From Salvator merianae (taxonomy: Eukaryota; Chordata; Lepidosauria; Squamata; Teiidae): a stretch of 64,000 nucleotides of DNA. Position 1 is the stretch's first letter, and each line of letters opens with the position of its first letter. This document shows positions 36,301 to 41,560 of the stretch, piece after piece. The translations under genes were made by a program, and so were the position numbers. The notes below the pieces were generated by a model that saw only the letters and a list, made by a program, of their open reading frames with translations, made no database searches and had not been told where the DNA came from. The DNA lies in assembly GCA_003586115.2 (NCBI GenBank), contig QVOM02000103.1, forward strand, positions 7,222,349-7,286,348, written 5' to 3'.

Positions 36301-38001
36301 GCACGCGCACACACGTGCACACACACACACGTCTTTTTTGTATATAATCTCAACATCCTCAAGACTGTTTTAAAACTGGGAAGCAAGACAGATCTTAACC
36401 CTCACAAGCAATTACCATCAAGTTACAGCTCTTCTGCAAAACACAGAAGTTAAGCTACAGCATTCGTGAGAGGGCAAAAAATGGAGCTCGCGGCATGTTT
36501 GAGGCACGCTGCATGTACATCTAACAACAGTCAGCACCTTTCTTAGTATGAATATAGTTCTCTCCTTCTAGTAACCCACATACTATTTTCAGGTGGAAAG
36601 TAAGGAAGTGTGATCTCCTGTCTTTTCTCACCAGAGCTAGCCGAAGGCTTGCAGTGCTACACACAGGAACCACAGTTTGATTTTATAAGCAAATGGGTAC
36701 TGGGGTTATGTTTAACATCAAGATCACAACACATAAAGCACATAAAGACCAAGCCTGTTGGGATTTGGCATTTAATCCTGCCTGAAGCACATTAACAGCA
36801 GTGGCAGCCAGTATGGAGCAGTGATGGCAAAGCAGCTGTAATGCTGAAAGCACCCTTGCCTCCTTATAATCCCAGGGCCAGTCAGTAAGGGGGCTGATAA
36901 GTTTTCTAGGTGCCAGAAGCTTTCAAGGATGCCAATCTTCCCTCGTCCAGGAGGTAAACAAGGACAAACTGTTGTTATGACATGCTCTGCTTGTCAGCTC
37001 TTCAAAGCTATTTGGTTACCAAACGTTCAAAGCACATGATGATGGTAAATCAATTACGGTTCAAGCAGATAATGAAATTAAAGCTGCCACACACAGTTTA
37101 AAAAAATGGCTTAAAGACAGCTTAGAGATGGTAGCATCCACAGGCCAGTGCCTCTAATCCACATTAAAGGCCAGAAAATGCACTTCCCTGGCCTTTATTG
37201 CAGCTTAGAAGTGGGATGAGAATGCTAGTGTCCACACGCTACTACCTCTAAGCTGCTTTTGAGCCTTTTATGATGTGTGTAGGAAGCAGTCTAAGTTTCT
37301 TTAAACAATAATGGGTCATCTAAAATGCAAAAGAAATGCATTATTTAATTAATACCACCAAAATGATATTACCCAACGGCATCTGTCTGATTCAACAACA
37401 AAGGAACACAAATGCATTACCCAGAGATTTGGATAATAAGTTTTGCGAGATGGGAAAGAATAGCTTTCATTTCATTTTATGAAAAGCAGTTTAATCCTTA
37501 CAGTAACATTGAAGAGAAAATCTTGAAAGTATGTTAGTCTTCGAGGACAAAAATAGCTGTAAATGTTTCAAACTGTTTTCTTCTTTCTTTGCGTGCTCCC
37601 TGACTTTTAGCTACAAAGTATATTTTGTTAGGATTGACTCATTTCTTAGAGGCTACAGTGCTAATGTCCTCCTCATGGGAGACTAGAACACGGAAGAGTA
37701 AAGGTAATCACCAGGACTGGCAGAGATGACTTCCTGACCAGCACCACCAGGGCTGCAGGGAAGAGACATGGCCTCTTCTGAACCGTATCTTGACTTACCG
37801 AAGATCAAAATGTCCTTCGGGGAGTTCAGAGACCAGCTCCTACAGAAGCCTCCCACCATCTCTGCTATTCTTGTGGGAGTTCTCTGGGAGTCTCTGCTGA
37901 CCGTCAGAAATGATATCAACAGAACGCTGAACCCTTCTCTGCTTTCCCCAAAAATGGTAGACGCACTTACTGCGGGGAGGCTGTACATTAGTAGCTGCCA
38001 T
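230..38001 (-). CDS. CC2D2A: CC2D2A, coiled-coil and C2 domain protein 2A (5' half of the gene, partial)
   Basis: CC2D2A is a component of the MKS/B9 complex at the ciliary transition zone, where it helps gate protein entry to the cilium; human mutations cause Joubert and Meckel syndromes. Sixteen coding exons on the minus strand join to about 760 codons (exon 6 end uncertain), matching the human protein from roughly residue 92 to 790 of 1620. In order they encode a basic, disordered N-terminal part, an acidic region, the block containing [16 protein letters not shown], a coiled coil (exons 12-14) and most of the CC2D2A N-terminal C2 domain (exons 15-17). The later C2 domain and the transglutaminase-like C-terminus lie beyond the left edge. 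No internal stop or frameshift is seen, so the gene looks functional. Exons are listed separately. Confidence 0.95.
378..2994. other. CC2D2A intron 16
   Basis: AT-rich intronic sequence with no recognisable repeat family or other gene. Long T and A runs near 2.83-2.94 kb lie just downstream of exon 16. Confidence 0.6.
2995..3151 (-). CDS. CC2D2A: CC2D2A exon 16 (N-terminal C2 domain)
   Basis: Encodes [20 protein letters not shown], then [15 protein letters not shown] and DHEGVGSG, aligned with human VYETVGHSSPTTLLAEVFLP and DHEGVGSG. Acceptor TTGTCACAG, donor AGTG|GTATGT. Phase 0 in, phase 1 out. Confidence 0.96.
3786..3850 (-). repeat. Small L2-type LINE 3'-end fragment
   Basis: Contains the degenerate tail motif ACCATCAGGGCAGCTCACAG, similar to the L2-like 3' ends near 27.85 and 45.1 kb, in minus orientation. 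Short and old. Confidence 0.35.
3991..4161. repeat. (AAAGA)n/(AGAGA)n polypurine microsatellite
   Basis: About 170 bases of almost pure purine on the plus strand: AAAGA and AAAG units grading into AGAGA units. It lies in the intron about 150 bases from exon 15. Confidence 0.95.
4313..4490 (-). CDS. CC2D2A: CC2D2A exon 15 (N-terminal C2 domain)
   Basis: Encodes [28 protein letters not shown] and [20 protein letters not shown], matching human [20 protein letters not shown]. This is the first part of the CC2D2A N-terminal C2 domain. Acceptor CATTTCCAG, donor CAG|GTTGGT. Its first base completes the lysine codon left by exon 14. Confidence 0.96.
5130..5175. repeat. (GGAT)n microsatellite
   Basis: About eleven uninterrupted GGAT units in the intron between exons 14 and 15. 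Confidence 0.95.
5220..5840. other. Intron 14 sequence, possible unclassified repeat
   Basis: Moderately GC-rich sequence open in several frames but with no recognisable protein. Short inverted motifs occur around 5590-5680 (for example GACTATATTGGGAC against GTCCTGATATAGTCCC). I cannot name a family. Confidence 0.3.
5845..6080. repeat. GC-rich fold-back element (imperfect palindrome, about 235 bp)
   Basis: Two arms of about 110 bp are inverted copies around a centre at about 5963 (CTGCAGT-ACGTA-ACTGCAG). For example AAGCATGCCATGGCT at 5910 pairs with AAGCGCGCCATGGCT read from the other strand at about 6016. GC content is far above the intron around it. It ends about 60 bp from the exon 14 donor. 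Resembles a non-autonomous DNA element. Confidence 0.75.
6141..6382 (-). CDS. CC2D2A: CC2D2A exon 14
   Basis: Starts [18 protein letters not shown], continues PVKPIPPPP and [20 protein letters not shown], matching human RRKPGEPTLVPELSLAGSVT. The lysine run could act as a nuclear or membrane-binding patch (inference). Acceptor ATATACAG, donor CTAA|GTGAGT. Ends in phase 2. A GC-rich fold-back element begins only about 60 bp beyond the donor. Confidence 0.96.
6535..6813 (-). mobile_element. CR1 LINE 3' end, split by a nested insertion (part 1)
   Basis: Minus-orientation CR1-family 3' end: contains CCCATCTAGTCCAGCATCCT and the segment ending CCTTTCTTACAGCCATTT. The same family occurs at 27.0-27.4, 31.4-31.8 and 39.1-39.4 kb. 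It continues after the insertion at 7393. Confidence 0.75.
6820..7392 (+). mobile_element. CR1 LINE 3' fragment with long open reverse-transcriptase C-terminus
   Basis: Plus-orientation, 5'-truncated CR1. An open frame to 7318 encodes the C-terminal part of the CR1 reverse transcriptase, including [20 protein letters not shown] and [11 protein letters not shown], ending in a normal stop. The 3' end shows GGGGGTTGGACTCGATGACC and the terminal ATTCTATGA octamer-type tail of CR1. It interrupts an opposite-strand older CR1; TGACAC flanks both sides (6814-6819 and 7387-7392). Confidence 0.9.
7393..8112 (-). mobile_element. CR1 LINE fragment, continuation of the split copy (part 2)
   Basis: Minus-orientation CR1 of the same family as 25.5-27.4 kb: read on the minus strand it has TTAGCAAAGTTTGCTGATTA and the GGGTGAGTTAACAACGAAGT segment that match that copy around 26.4-26.5 kb. 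Frames are broken. Confidence 0.75.
8842..8998 (-). CDS. CC2D2A: CC2D2A exon 13
   Basis: Encodes [20 protein letters not shown] and then [19 protein letters not shown], aligned with human [20 protein letters not shown]. Strongly helical and charged: the core of the coiled coil. Acceptor TTTTAAAAG (few pyrimidines next to the AG), donor CAG|GTTTGA. Phase 2 in, phase 0 out. Confidence 0.95.
9100..9212. repeat. Tandem repeat, about 30-40 bp unit, three copies
   Basis: TCATTGAAAAGAGGGTCATA and TTTAGACAT recur three times with small changes in the intron between exons 12 and 13. Confidence 0.85.
9213..10368. other. CC2D2A intron 12
   Basis: Mostly unremarkable. A segment at about 9890-9985 (GACAATGAAAAAGCATGTAA ... 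GATAATATTGTTATTAGA) is repeated in diverged form at 12.58-12.66 kb, so both are copies of an unnamed interspersed repeat. Around 10.17-10.29 kb an inverted pair GCTCACACA/TGTGTGAGC is seen. Confidence 0.45.
10369..10509 (-). CDS. CC2D2A: CC2D2A exon 12
   Basis: Encodes [20 protein letters not shown], then [20 protein letters not shown], close to human [20 protein letters not shown]. This is the start of the predicted coiled coil. Acceptor TAAACAG, donor AAA|GTATGT. Phase 2 in and phase 2 out. Confidence 0.96.
11191..11242. repeat. (CATC)n microsatellite
   Basis: About thirteen uninterrupted CATC units in the intron between exons 11 and 12. It is the same repeat as the GGAT array at 5.13 kb read on the other strand. 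Confidence 0.95.
11493..11599 (-). CDS. CC2D2A: CC2D2A exon 11 (GC donor)
   Basis: Encodes [10 protein letters not shown] and, after a variable middle, ITEYKLEIR, aligned with human LQALRNAVQT and INEYKSEIR. Acceptor TTTTTAAG. The donor reads ATAAG|GCAAGT, the usual form of a GC-AG intron; it leaves phase 2, which exon 12 needs. The nearest GT (CAA|GTAGAG, 4 bases on) leaves phase 0 and would shift the frame. Confidence 0.88.
11600..13959. other. CC2D2A intron 10
   Basis: The stretch 12.1-13.6 kb is richer in GC than its surroundings and has several short open frames on both strands but no recognised domain; it is probably an old unclassified element. The repeat shared with 9.9 kb lies at 12.58-12.66 kb. 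Confidence 0.4.
13960..14169 (-). CDS. CC2D2A: CC2D2A exon 10
   Basis: The best-conserved exon in the window: [20 protein letters not shown] and [11 protein letters not shown] match human CC2D2A almost residue for residue. Acceptor CTTTTCAG, donor AAG|GTAATT. 70 codons, phase 0 at both ends. Confidence 0.97.
14391..15115. mobile_element. Non-autonomous DNA element with inverted ends GGGCCTKTTCATAYTTACC
   Basis: The left end reads GGGCCTGTTCATATTTACC and the right end, on the other strand, GGGCCTTTTCATACTTACC. The ends match those of the element at 54.6-55.1 kb. The interior has no coding capacity. It includes an LTR-like stretch around 14.69-14.82 kb (CAATAAAGGAACATC then GAGTCTGTGTTTCTGG). 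No clear target duplication. Confidence 0.65.
15295..15475 (-). repeat. SINE/MIR-like fragment
   Basis: Contains AATAACCTGTGGGATAGGTA, GGCAGGAACTGGCCCCTAG and GAGGTTTGAATTCTGACTCT, the reverse-strand pattern of a common reptile tRNA/MIR-type SINE. Diverged. Confidence 0.5.
15476..16117. other. CC2D2A intron 9 remainder
   Basis: No repeat or gene recognised. Confidence 0.5.
16118..16249 (-). CDS. CC2D2A: CC2D2A exon 9
   Basis: Encodes [18 protein letters not shown] and ends ETFYKK, nearly identical to human [18 protein letters not shown] and ETLYKK. Acceptor TTTGCAG, donor AAG|GTGAGT. 44 codons, phase 0 at both ends. Confidence 0.96.
16250..18769. other. CC2D2A introns 8 and start of 7
   Basis: Apart from exon 8 at 17155-17291, AT-rich sequence with simple A and T runs (17.0, 17.7, 18.0 kb). 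No other gene or clear repeat seen. Confidence 0.5.
17155..17291 (-). CDS. CC2D2A: CC2D2A exon 8
   Basis: Encodes [20 protein letters not shown] and then [19 protein letters not shown], close to human [18 protein letters not shown]. Acceptor TGCTTTTAG, donor CAG|GTAAAT. Phase 1 in, phase 0 out. Confidence 0.95.
18770..19735 (+). mobile_element. L2-type LINE, degenerate reverse-transcriptase and 3' region
   Basis: Reading across several frames, pieces match the L2-clade polymerase: a [12 protein letters not shown] segment (FQSGFRPGYGTE-like), a decayed YADDTQ region near 19.23 kb, then the stretch at 19.54-19.62 kb that corresponds to the VTSRLDYCNALY-like end. Many stops and frameshifts. Confidence 0.7.
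19736..21640. other. CC2D2A introns 7 and 6
   Basis: Except for exon 7, AT-rich sequence without recognised repeats. A strong unused donor on the minus strand sits at 20987 (AAAAGG|GTAAGT) and another at 21567 (CTG|GTGAGA). Confidence 0.5.
20369..20531 (-). CDS. CC2D2A: CC2D2A exon 7
   Basis: Starts DEEEHLVHD and continues [20 protein letters not shown] and ELLFIPSK, aligned with human DFVAVRPADYESIHDRLQ and MLFIPSR. Acceptor AATATAG, donor GAGAG|GTAGGT. Phase 0 in, phase 1 out. The other two frames contain stops, which fixes the incoming phase. Confidence 0.92.
21647..21832 (-). CDS. CC2D2A: CC2D2A exon 6 (donor end uncertain)
   Basis: Begins after TCTGTTAG at 21833 and encodes [20 protein letters not shown], matching human [20 protein letters not shown], followed by an acidic and lysine-rich stretch with little conservation. 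The upper border is firm. The lower border is not: in-frame phase-0 GT sites at 21653, 21647 and 21641 are all weak, while a strong donor (CTG|GTGAGA, exon edge 21567) is in the wrong phase for exon 7. I give 21647 as a placeholder. Confidence 0.75.
21833..25399. other. CC2D2A intron 5, first part
   Basis: No gene. 22.5-23.6 kb is richer in GC with open stretches on both strands and an AATAAAGCTTGAG motif at 23.5 kb; it may be an old retroelement but I cannot place it. The remainder shows no recognised repeat. Confidence 0.4.
25400..25478 (+). mobile_element. L2-type LINE, left part interrupted by a CR1
   Basis: CTGATAACTTCCAGATTGGA followed by CTACTCC is the L2 segment that normally precedes TGTGCTCTACGTG; that continuation is found at 27.42 kb, after an inserted CR1. 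Confidence 0.7.
25479..27417 (+). mobile_element. CR1-clade LINE, about 1.9 kb, degenerate ORF2 to 3' end
   Basis: Pieces of the polymerase can be read in shifting frames: the segment before the thumb with [18 protein letters not shown] residues at 26.2 kb, [17 protein letters not shown] at 26.35 kb, and the 3' end with ATGCTGGACTAGGTGGGCCA, finishing CATATGTTCTTATGTTCTT at 27.416 kb. Numerous stops. It lies inside an L2 copy. Confidence 0.85.
27418..27900 (+). mobile_element. L2-type LINE 3' end (right part of the interrupted copy)
   Basis: Starts TGTGCTCTACGTGAGGTTGC, the continuation of the left part, and ends CCACCCTGAGACCTTTGGGT with an ACAAACAAATA tail. Matches the tail on the other strand at 45.1 kb. 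Confidence 0.8.
28553..29293. mobile_element. Non-autonomous DNA element with two internal hairpins
   Basis: Ends are GGCTGTGTTCAGAC (left) and GGTATGTTCAGAC (right, other strand). Inside are two large hairpins: a perfect 29-bp pair at 28991-29019 and 29083-29111 enclosing a second 12-bp pair (GACTTTAGTAGC/GCTACTAAAGTC), and a 22-bp pair with one mismatch at 28731-28752 and 28835-28856. No coding region. Confidence 0.8.
29294..31387. other. CC2D2A introns around exon 5
   Basis: Apart from exon 5, AT-rich sequence with no recognised gene or repeat; 31.19-31.39 kb may be an unidentified element broken by the CR1 that follows. Confidence 0.45.
29882..29983 (-). CDS. CC2D2A: CC2D2A exon 5
   Basis: Encodes 34 codons ending [18 protein letters not shown], aligned with human SRVKFHDSARKIKPKPQ. 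Acceptor TATATGCAG and donor CAG|GTAAGG are both strong. Phase 0 at both ends. The encoded stretch is charged and likely disordered. Confidence 0.88.
31388..31765 (-). mobile_element. CR1 LINE 3' end
   Basis: Minus orientation. Begins AAGAACATAAGAGGAGTCTT (the reverse of the CR1 terminal ATGTTCTTATGTTCTT type) and continues through CCCATCTAGTCCAGCATTCT to TAGGCTGATTGCTCTCACTA and beyond. Non-coding or frame-broken. Confidence 0.85.
31766..33100. other. CC2D2A introns 3 and 4
   Basis: Apart from exon 4, no gene or recognised repeat. Confidence 0.45.
32620..32721 (-). CDS. CC2D2A: CC2D2A exon 4
   Basis: Encodes 34 codons beginning [11 protein letters not shown], matching human SKAESALLQE. Acceptor TTTTTTAG, donor GAA|GTGAGT, phase 0 at both ends. 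The remainder is charged and diverges from the mammalian protein. Like exon 5 it is exactly 102 bp, so skipping either would keep the frame. Confidence 0.85.
33101..33189 (-). CDS. CC2D2A: CC2D2A exon 3
   Basis: Encodes LPPVPSTS followed by [14 protein letters not shown], closely matching the human N-terminal region. Acceptor CACTGCAG and donor CCGG|GTGAGA. Enters in phase 1 and ends in phase 0, consistent with exons 2 and 4. The segment is proline-rich and then basic, probably disordered with a short helix. Confidence 0.9.
33880..33970 (-). repeat. L2-type LINE 3'-end fragment
   Basis: Reads TTTTATCCTGCCCTATACTTGA and CTCAGGGTAAGCTGCAATAT, the reverse of the L2-like 3' tail. Confidence 0.6.
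34345..34465. repeat. Short fold-back repeat (ACAACTCCC/GGGAGTTGT family), copy 1
   Basis: CTGCAAACTACAACTCCCTT faces GATAGGAGTTGCAGGTCAGG, giving an inverted pair with GGCTAGCC between. This resembles a fold-back family that is very common in squamate genomes. Other copies at 35.25 and 61.35 kb. Confidence 0.6.
35246..35346. repeat. Short fold-back repeat, copy 2
   Basis: AGCCTTCCAGATGTCGTTGG and the distal half CACAGTTCACAACTTCAGGA match the same family in degraded form. Confidence 0.5.
35347..37082. other. CC2D2A intron 2, middle
   Basis: No gene recognised. Contains a short CA run at about 36.30-36.33 kb. Confidence 0.5.
36300..36332. repeat. (CA)n microsatellite, imperfect
   Basis: Interrupted CA dinucleotides in intron 2. 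Confidence 0.85.
37083..37287. mobile_element. Fold-back DNA element, about 205 bp (family shared with 63.6 kb)
   Basis: The left arm GCTGCCACACACAG ... GACAGCTTAGAGATGGTAGC pairs with the right arm, read on the other strand as GCTTCCTACACACATC ... AGCAGCTTAGAGGTAGTAGC. A second copy with the same layout lies at 63621-63870. Confidence 0.75.
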
Positions 38002-38050
38002 GTTACTGTCATCCAGCCTCCTCTTCTTTGGCAGTTATCCTGTGTGCCAC
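37971..38050 (-). CDS. CC2D2A: CC2D2A exon 2, contains the start codon (coding 37971-38001)
   Basis: The acceptor is excellent (long pyrimidine tract ending CTTTCTAG at 38051) and the donor is CGCA|GTAAGTG. The ATG at 38001-37999 has an A at -3 and G at +4. It begins [10 protein letters not shown], and the last base joins exon 3 to give [12 protein letters not shown], which aligns with human GPR-S-LPPIPSTS. In the same frame a TAA lies upstream within the exon, so the frame cannot be extended 5' if this acceptor is used. The human protein has about 80 more residues before this point. Confidence 0.8.
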
Positions 38051-38639
38051 CTAGAAAGCAAATTGAAAGGGAAAGGAAAAAGGATCGAGATCAGTGAGGG
38101 TCCTATAGCAAAGACTCCACTGCTCAGGTGCCTCCCACATTACGGCAGGATTTTGCATTCATCACATGGGGAAATGTGGGTCGATGCCAAAGCTGCTTTA
38201 TACACAACTGTTCAGTGAAGCAGTTGAGATAGAAAGCAAGCATGGCGAGGAGATGGTAGCTGACTGGGAAGGGATACTGGGCAAAAGAAAGTACAGACTG
38301 CTCCCAAGAAGCTCCATAAGGTGATTTGCTAAGATTTCAGAGGCTGCATTAGCACTCATCATCTCCACCTCTAATCTATTCCTTTGTCTTCTGAGTTTAC
38401 ACTTCCTTTTTTAATTAAATGTGCTACATTTGAAACCTAAAGATTGGTTAGTTGCAACCACTATGACTGGAGCAGCAATAGCTGCTTGGCAACCATTGCA
38501 CCTAGGACTCAATGGCCCAAATCAGAGAGAGAGGTAAATATAAAGGTGCACCATGCCCTCTGGGGATGATTCTGCGCTGGTTGCTTTTTTTTAAAAAAAA
38601 GATTTTAGGGAGCTAACTTCACTAACCAAGGTTTGAAAG

Positions 38640-39365
38640 TGTTGACTCAGTGCACAGCAGCAGTGAAAGAACCTTCGTTACAAAATCAGGCTGCAACGTC
38701 TTGACCTCTTGAGCCTTGAAATATAAGAGGGGACCTGATTGAAGTATATAAAATCATGCATGGTGTGGGAAAGGTGGACAAAGAAAAAAAAAATTATATT
38801 ACACAACACTAGAACCAGAAGCTGCTCTCCTGATGGGCAGGAGAGTTAAGACTAACAAGGGGGAGTATTTTTTTTTAAAGGACTTTGAAATACTTTATTC
38901 CAGGGTTATTCAGATTTTTTTCAACCTTTATTTAAAAACCACTAATGATATACATTAAAACCTGAACAATAAACTATAAACACAAACAAACATTAAACCA
39001 ACCAGCTAGTCTAGCATTGGTCTACTAGTCTCCATTAACTCATATACTAAACAAATTTACAATACAGATGGAAAACACTTGGACGTCACACATTAACAAT
39101 AGAGATAAAATATGGAAAATTTGCTACCAGAAGAGGTGTCAACAGCAATAGCCTGGACAACTTTAGAAAAGGGTTAGACAAATTCATGGAAAACAAGTGA
39201 CCAAAGCCTAGGCACTGCCTGCAGAGATGGAAGGATGCCTCTAAAGGCGTTAATCTTCTGCTTGAGAATGTCCCAAAGCAATTGCTGGGCCACTGTGTGA
39301 GACAGGATGCTGGACTAGATGGGCTGTGGCCTGACCCAGCAGGGATCCTCTTATGTTCTTTCCTT
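38640..39365 (+). mobile_element. CR1 LINE 3' part, interrupted
   Basis: Plus orientation. Matches the 26.7-27.4 kb copy (ACAAAATCAGGCTGCAACGT; GGGCAGGAGAGTTAAGAC; ATGCTGGACTAGATGGGCTG) and ends GGATCCTCTTATGTTCTT. An unrelated sequence of about 240 bases interrupts it at 38872-39110. Confidence 0.8.
38872..39110 (-). pseudogene. Possible processed retrocopy (3' UTR-like insert)
   Basis: Read on the minus strand this insert is AT-rich non-coding sequence with AATAAAG motifs (around 38899 and 38932) shortly before a terminal A run that meets the CR1 at 38872. That is the form of a reverse-transcribed mRNA tail. The source transcript is not recognised, and no duplication can be confirmed. Confidence 0.4.
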
Positions 39366-39446
39366 AAACCCTACTTCAGATGAAGCACAATTTAGGCTCA
39401 GAATTAATGATGAATTGAATCACTTGAAAGAAGATAAGAAAGTAGG

Positions 39447-39690
39447 GGCAGTGGCTGTAGTTCAGTGCCAGAGCAAACTGCCTGGAAAGCAGGGGGTTGT
39501 CAGTTTGATTCCCCAGCCTCTCCTTGGAAGTAGACAATCACAAACCACTTCTGTATCTCTGCCAAGAAAACTGTACAGAGGAGCCCATGAAGATACCCAT
39601 GCAGTCAACCTTGCCTCAGTGGTACACAACCACCACCACCAGGATGTAGGGATAACTTCTGAGGATGGGATGGGGTGGGACTTAGAGCAA
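39447..39690 (+). repeat. tRNA-derived SINE
   Basis: Has an A-box-like TGGCTGTAGTTCAGTGC and a B-box-like GTTTGATTCCC at tRNA spacing, followed by a SINE body with CAAACCACTTCTGTATCTCT and TGCCAAGAAAACTGTACAG. Typical of squamate tRNA SINEs. Confidence 0.75.
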
Positions 39691-39762
39691 ATTAATTAAA
39701 ATGGTGAAGCAGTATGATTATAACAAAATTGCAAAATAATAGTTCTGGTAGTCTATTCCTGC

Positions 39763-40113
39763 CTCTAGAGCAGTAGTTTCCAACCTTTTTTTGGCCATGC
39801 CCCACCTAAGCATCTCTAAAACCCTGATGCCCCCCCCCATGACATATAATTCTTATTATTCAAAAAGTGAGCTCCTATTCACGTGGAGGAAGCCTAAAAG
39901 GCCATTAACTTGGTCTAAACAAGTGTACATTCTGATTTTAATTTTAAAAATGTGTATGTCACAATATATATTTATATACTGTATATGAGCCCCTAGAACC
40001 ATAAGAAATGCAAAAAGTTCACTGTTAATAACTCATTCTCGAATTGCCCCCCTTAAAAATAAAATTACTCCCCTGTGGGACATGTGCCCCACTTGGGAAC
40101 CACGGCTCTAGAG
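39763..40113. mobile_element. hAT-Charlie-like non-autonomous DNA element with 8-bp target duplication
   Basis: Element 39771-40105. CTCTAGAG occurs exactly on both sides (39763-39770 and 40106-40113). Ends read CAGTAGTTTCCAACC and, on the other strand, CCGTGGTTCCCAAGT. The duplication fits the NTCTAGAN target preference of the Charlie group. No coding region. Confidence 0.9.
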
Positions 40114-40719
40114 GTACCTGAGGTTTCAATTCCAGTGAATTCCAAAAATGCATCTTTGGCCATTCTATACTTTTTAGCAGCAAATCTAGTAACTTCTGTT
40201 TTAAGTCTGAGGCACCATCTATGGGACATGAGGGGGAGCACCTCTCACCCCAAACACCAAAAGGAGCAGCTTCCTGTGAGAACAGGATAAACAACTCCAG
40301 GGACACCCCTTTCTGGCAGAATTGCCATGCGCACTGCATCAGCCCAGTGCAGACTCCATAACCAGAGTCCCAGCCAGGGTTTATGTACTCTATTTGTGTA
40401 ACCCTCCAGCAGGGGTTTTGGTTGCTGTGGTCAGAAAGGCTCTGGTGGCCACAGATGACTGCTTTGGAAACTTGTTCATATAGATTCCCTACCCCATTGC
40501 AGCATCACCTTCCTGCAGCTTACTGGTCACCCATTTGGAGCCAGTGTGGATGTAGTAGCCTCAATCCACCTCTACTCAGTTTAATATTCTGTATATGCCA
40601 ACATCTTTGTGAATAAACATACAAAATAATTGAAATATCATTTTTGCCTTTCTTTTATTTCCCTGGCTTTTTATTTCCACTCCTGACACCACTAGGCTTT
40701 TCCGCACCCCTTACAAATT
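40114..40719. other. CC2D2A intron 1 near the promoter
   Basis: No gene or clear repeat recognised. Confidence 0.45.
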
Positions 40720-41560
40720 TAAGATCGCGGGTTCTACCCACAATAAATTCAACCTGGCTCTGTCCCTGGCTCTGTCCGCTGCAGCTGCCGCCACTAAACT
40801 CAAAGGGAGGTTGCCGCCAGCTGTGTCGCTCAGCCGTAACCCAATTGCTACCCATCCTGGAAAAGGCCGTATTGGAAAAGCCATGGACGCCCTCCGTACG
40901 CCCTTAGAGTTTGCACATACCTTTCACAACCCCCCAGGCATTTCGCAGCAACAGTAATACTGCCACTACAGGGAGGGGAGGGAGGCGAAGGCGGGCCTGT
41001 TTCTGTATGTCCGCCTTACGCAAAGTTATGACTCTCGTCTCTCGGAGACGGAGAAGACCCGAGGCTTTGTCTGCGGCGGCTGCGCGCCCGGCCCGACGCG
41101 TAAGAGAGGCGGCTCTCAGGGCGGTCCTTCGCGCACAGTCAGGACCAGTCACCAACGGGATACGCGAGACGAAGGGGAAAAAGCAATACGATTCCTCCGC
41201 TGCCGACTGTGTCCTCTCTGCCTGCTCCGGCAATCTCTCCCGCCCTCAGTGCCAGGCATAAGAGGTTCCTCCAGTGGCTGTTCCTTCCACACCAGCTGCG
41301 TTTTACGCAAACTGCCTCCACCTGGCACCGCAACGGACCGGCGAAGAAGAGACAGATGGGGCCGCGATCTTCCCTTTCAGCATCCTGCTTCTCCAGCGGT
41401 GTCAACGGCACTGGCCACAGCTTTCCGCCAATCTGACAGGTCCCCATGGCCTCAGGAGATGGTTTATGAGCCAGTGGAGAGCCAAGTGGCGGGAGGAGGA
41501 TGGATGCTGGATTGCCGCTGTTGGGCCAGGTGAACAGCGGCCCTAAGGACGGCGGACGGA
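40720..41560. promoter_or_regulatory. CpG island, likely CC2D2A promoter
   Basis: GC content and CpG frequency rise sharply here against an AT-rich background, with many CG pairs between about 40.98 and 41.35 kb. The block sits directly upstream of the first CC2D2A exon and about 14.5 kb downstream of the C1QTNF7 stop codon. No clear TATA box is visible, which fits a housekeeping or ciliary promoter. Transcription could be bidirectional; the sequence alone does not decide this. Confidence 0.7.
40921..41240 (-). other. CC2D2A: Probable CC2D2A exon 1 (5' untranslated)
   Basis: On the minus strand a strong donor (GAAAG|GTATGTG) ends at 40921 inside a CpG-rich block, as expected for the 3' border of a first, non-coding exon. 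The transcription start cannot be seen, so the upper limit is a guess. A 109-codon open frame crosses this block on the minus strand but shows no resemblance to known CC2D2A and runs through the donor, so I treat the exon as untranslated. Confidence 0.5.

Noticed and set aside
36300..36332. CRISPR-like or other spaced direct repeats
   Set aside because: Only simple-sequence CA and other microsatellites occur in this window; there is no repeat-spacer array and the DNA is eukaryotic.
40904..41261. Overlapping open frames of 109-116 codons on both strands in the CpG island
   Set aside because: GC-rich DNA has few stop codons; the translations are arginine/alanine-rich with no domain, and a splice donor interrupts the minus-strand frame.
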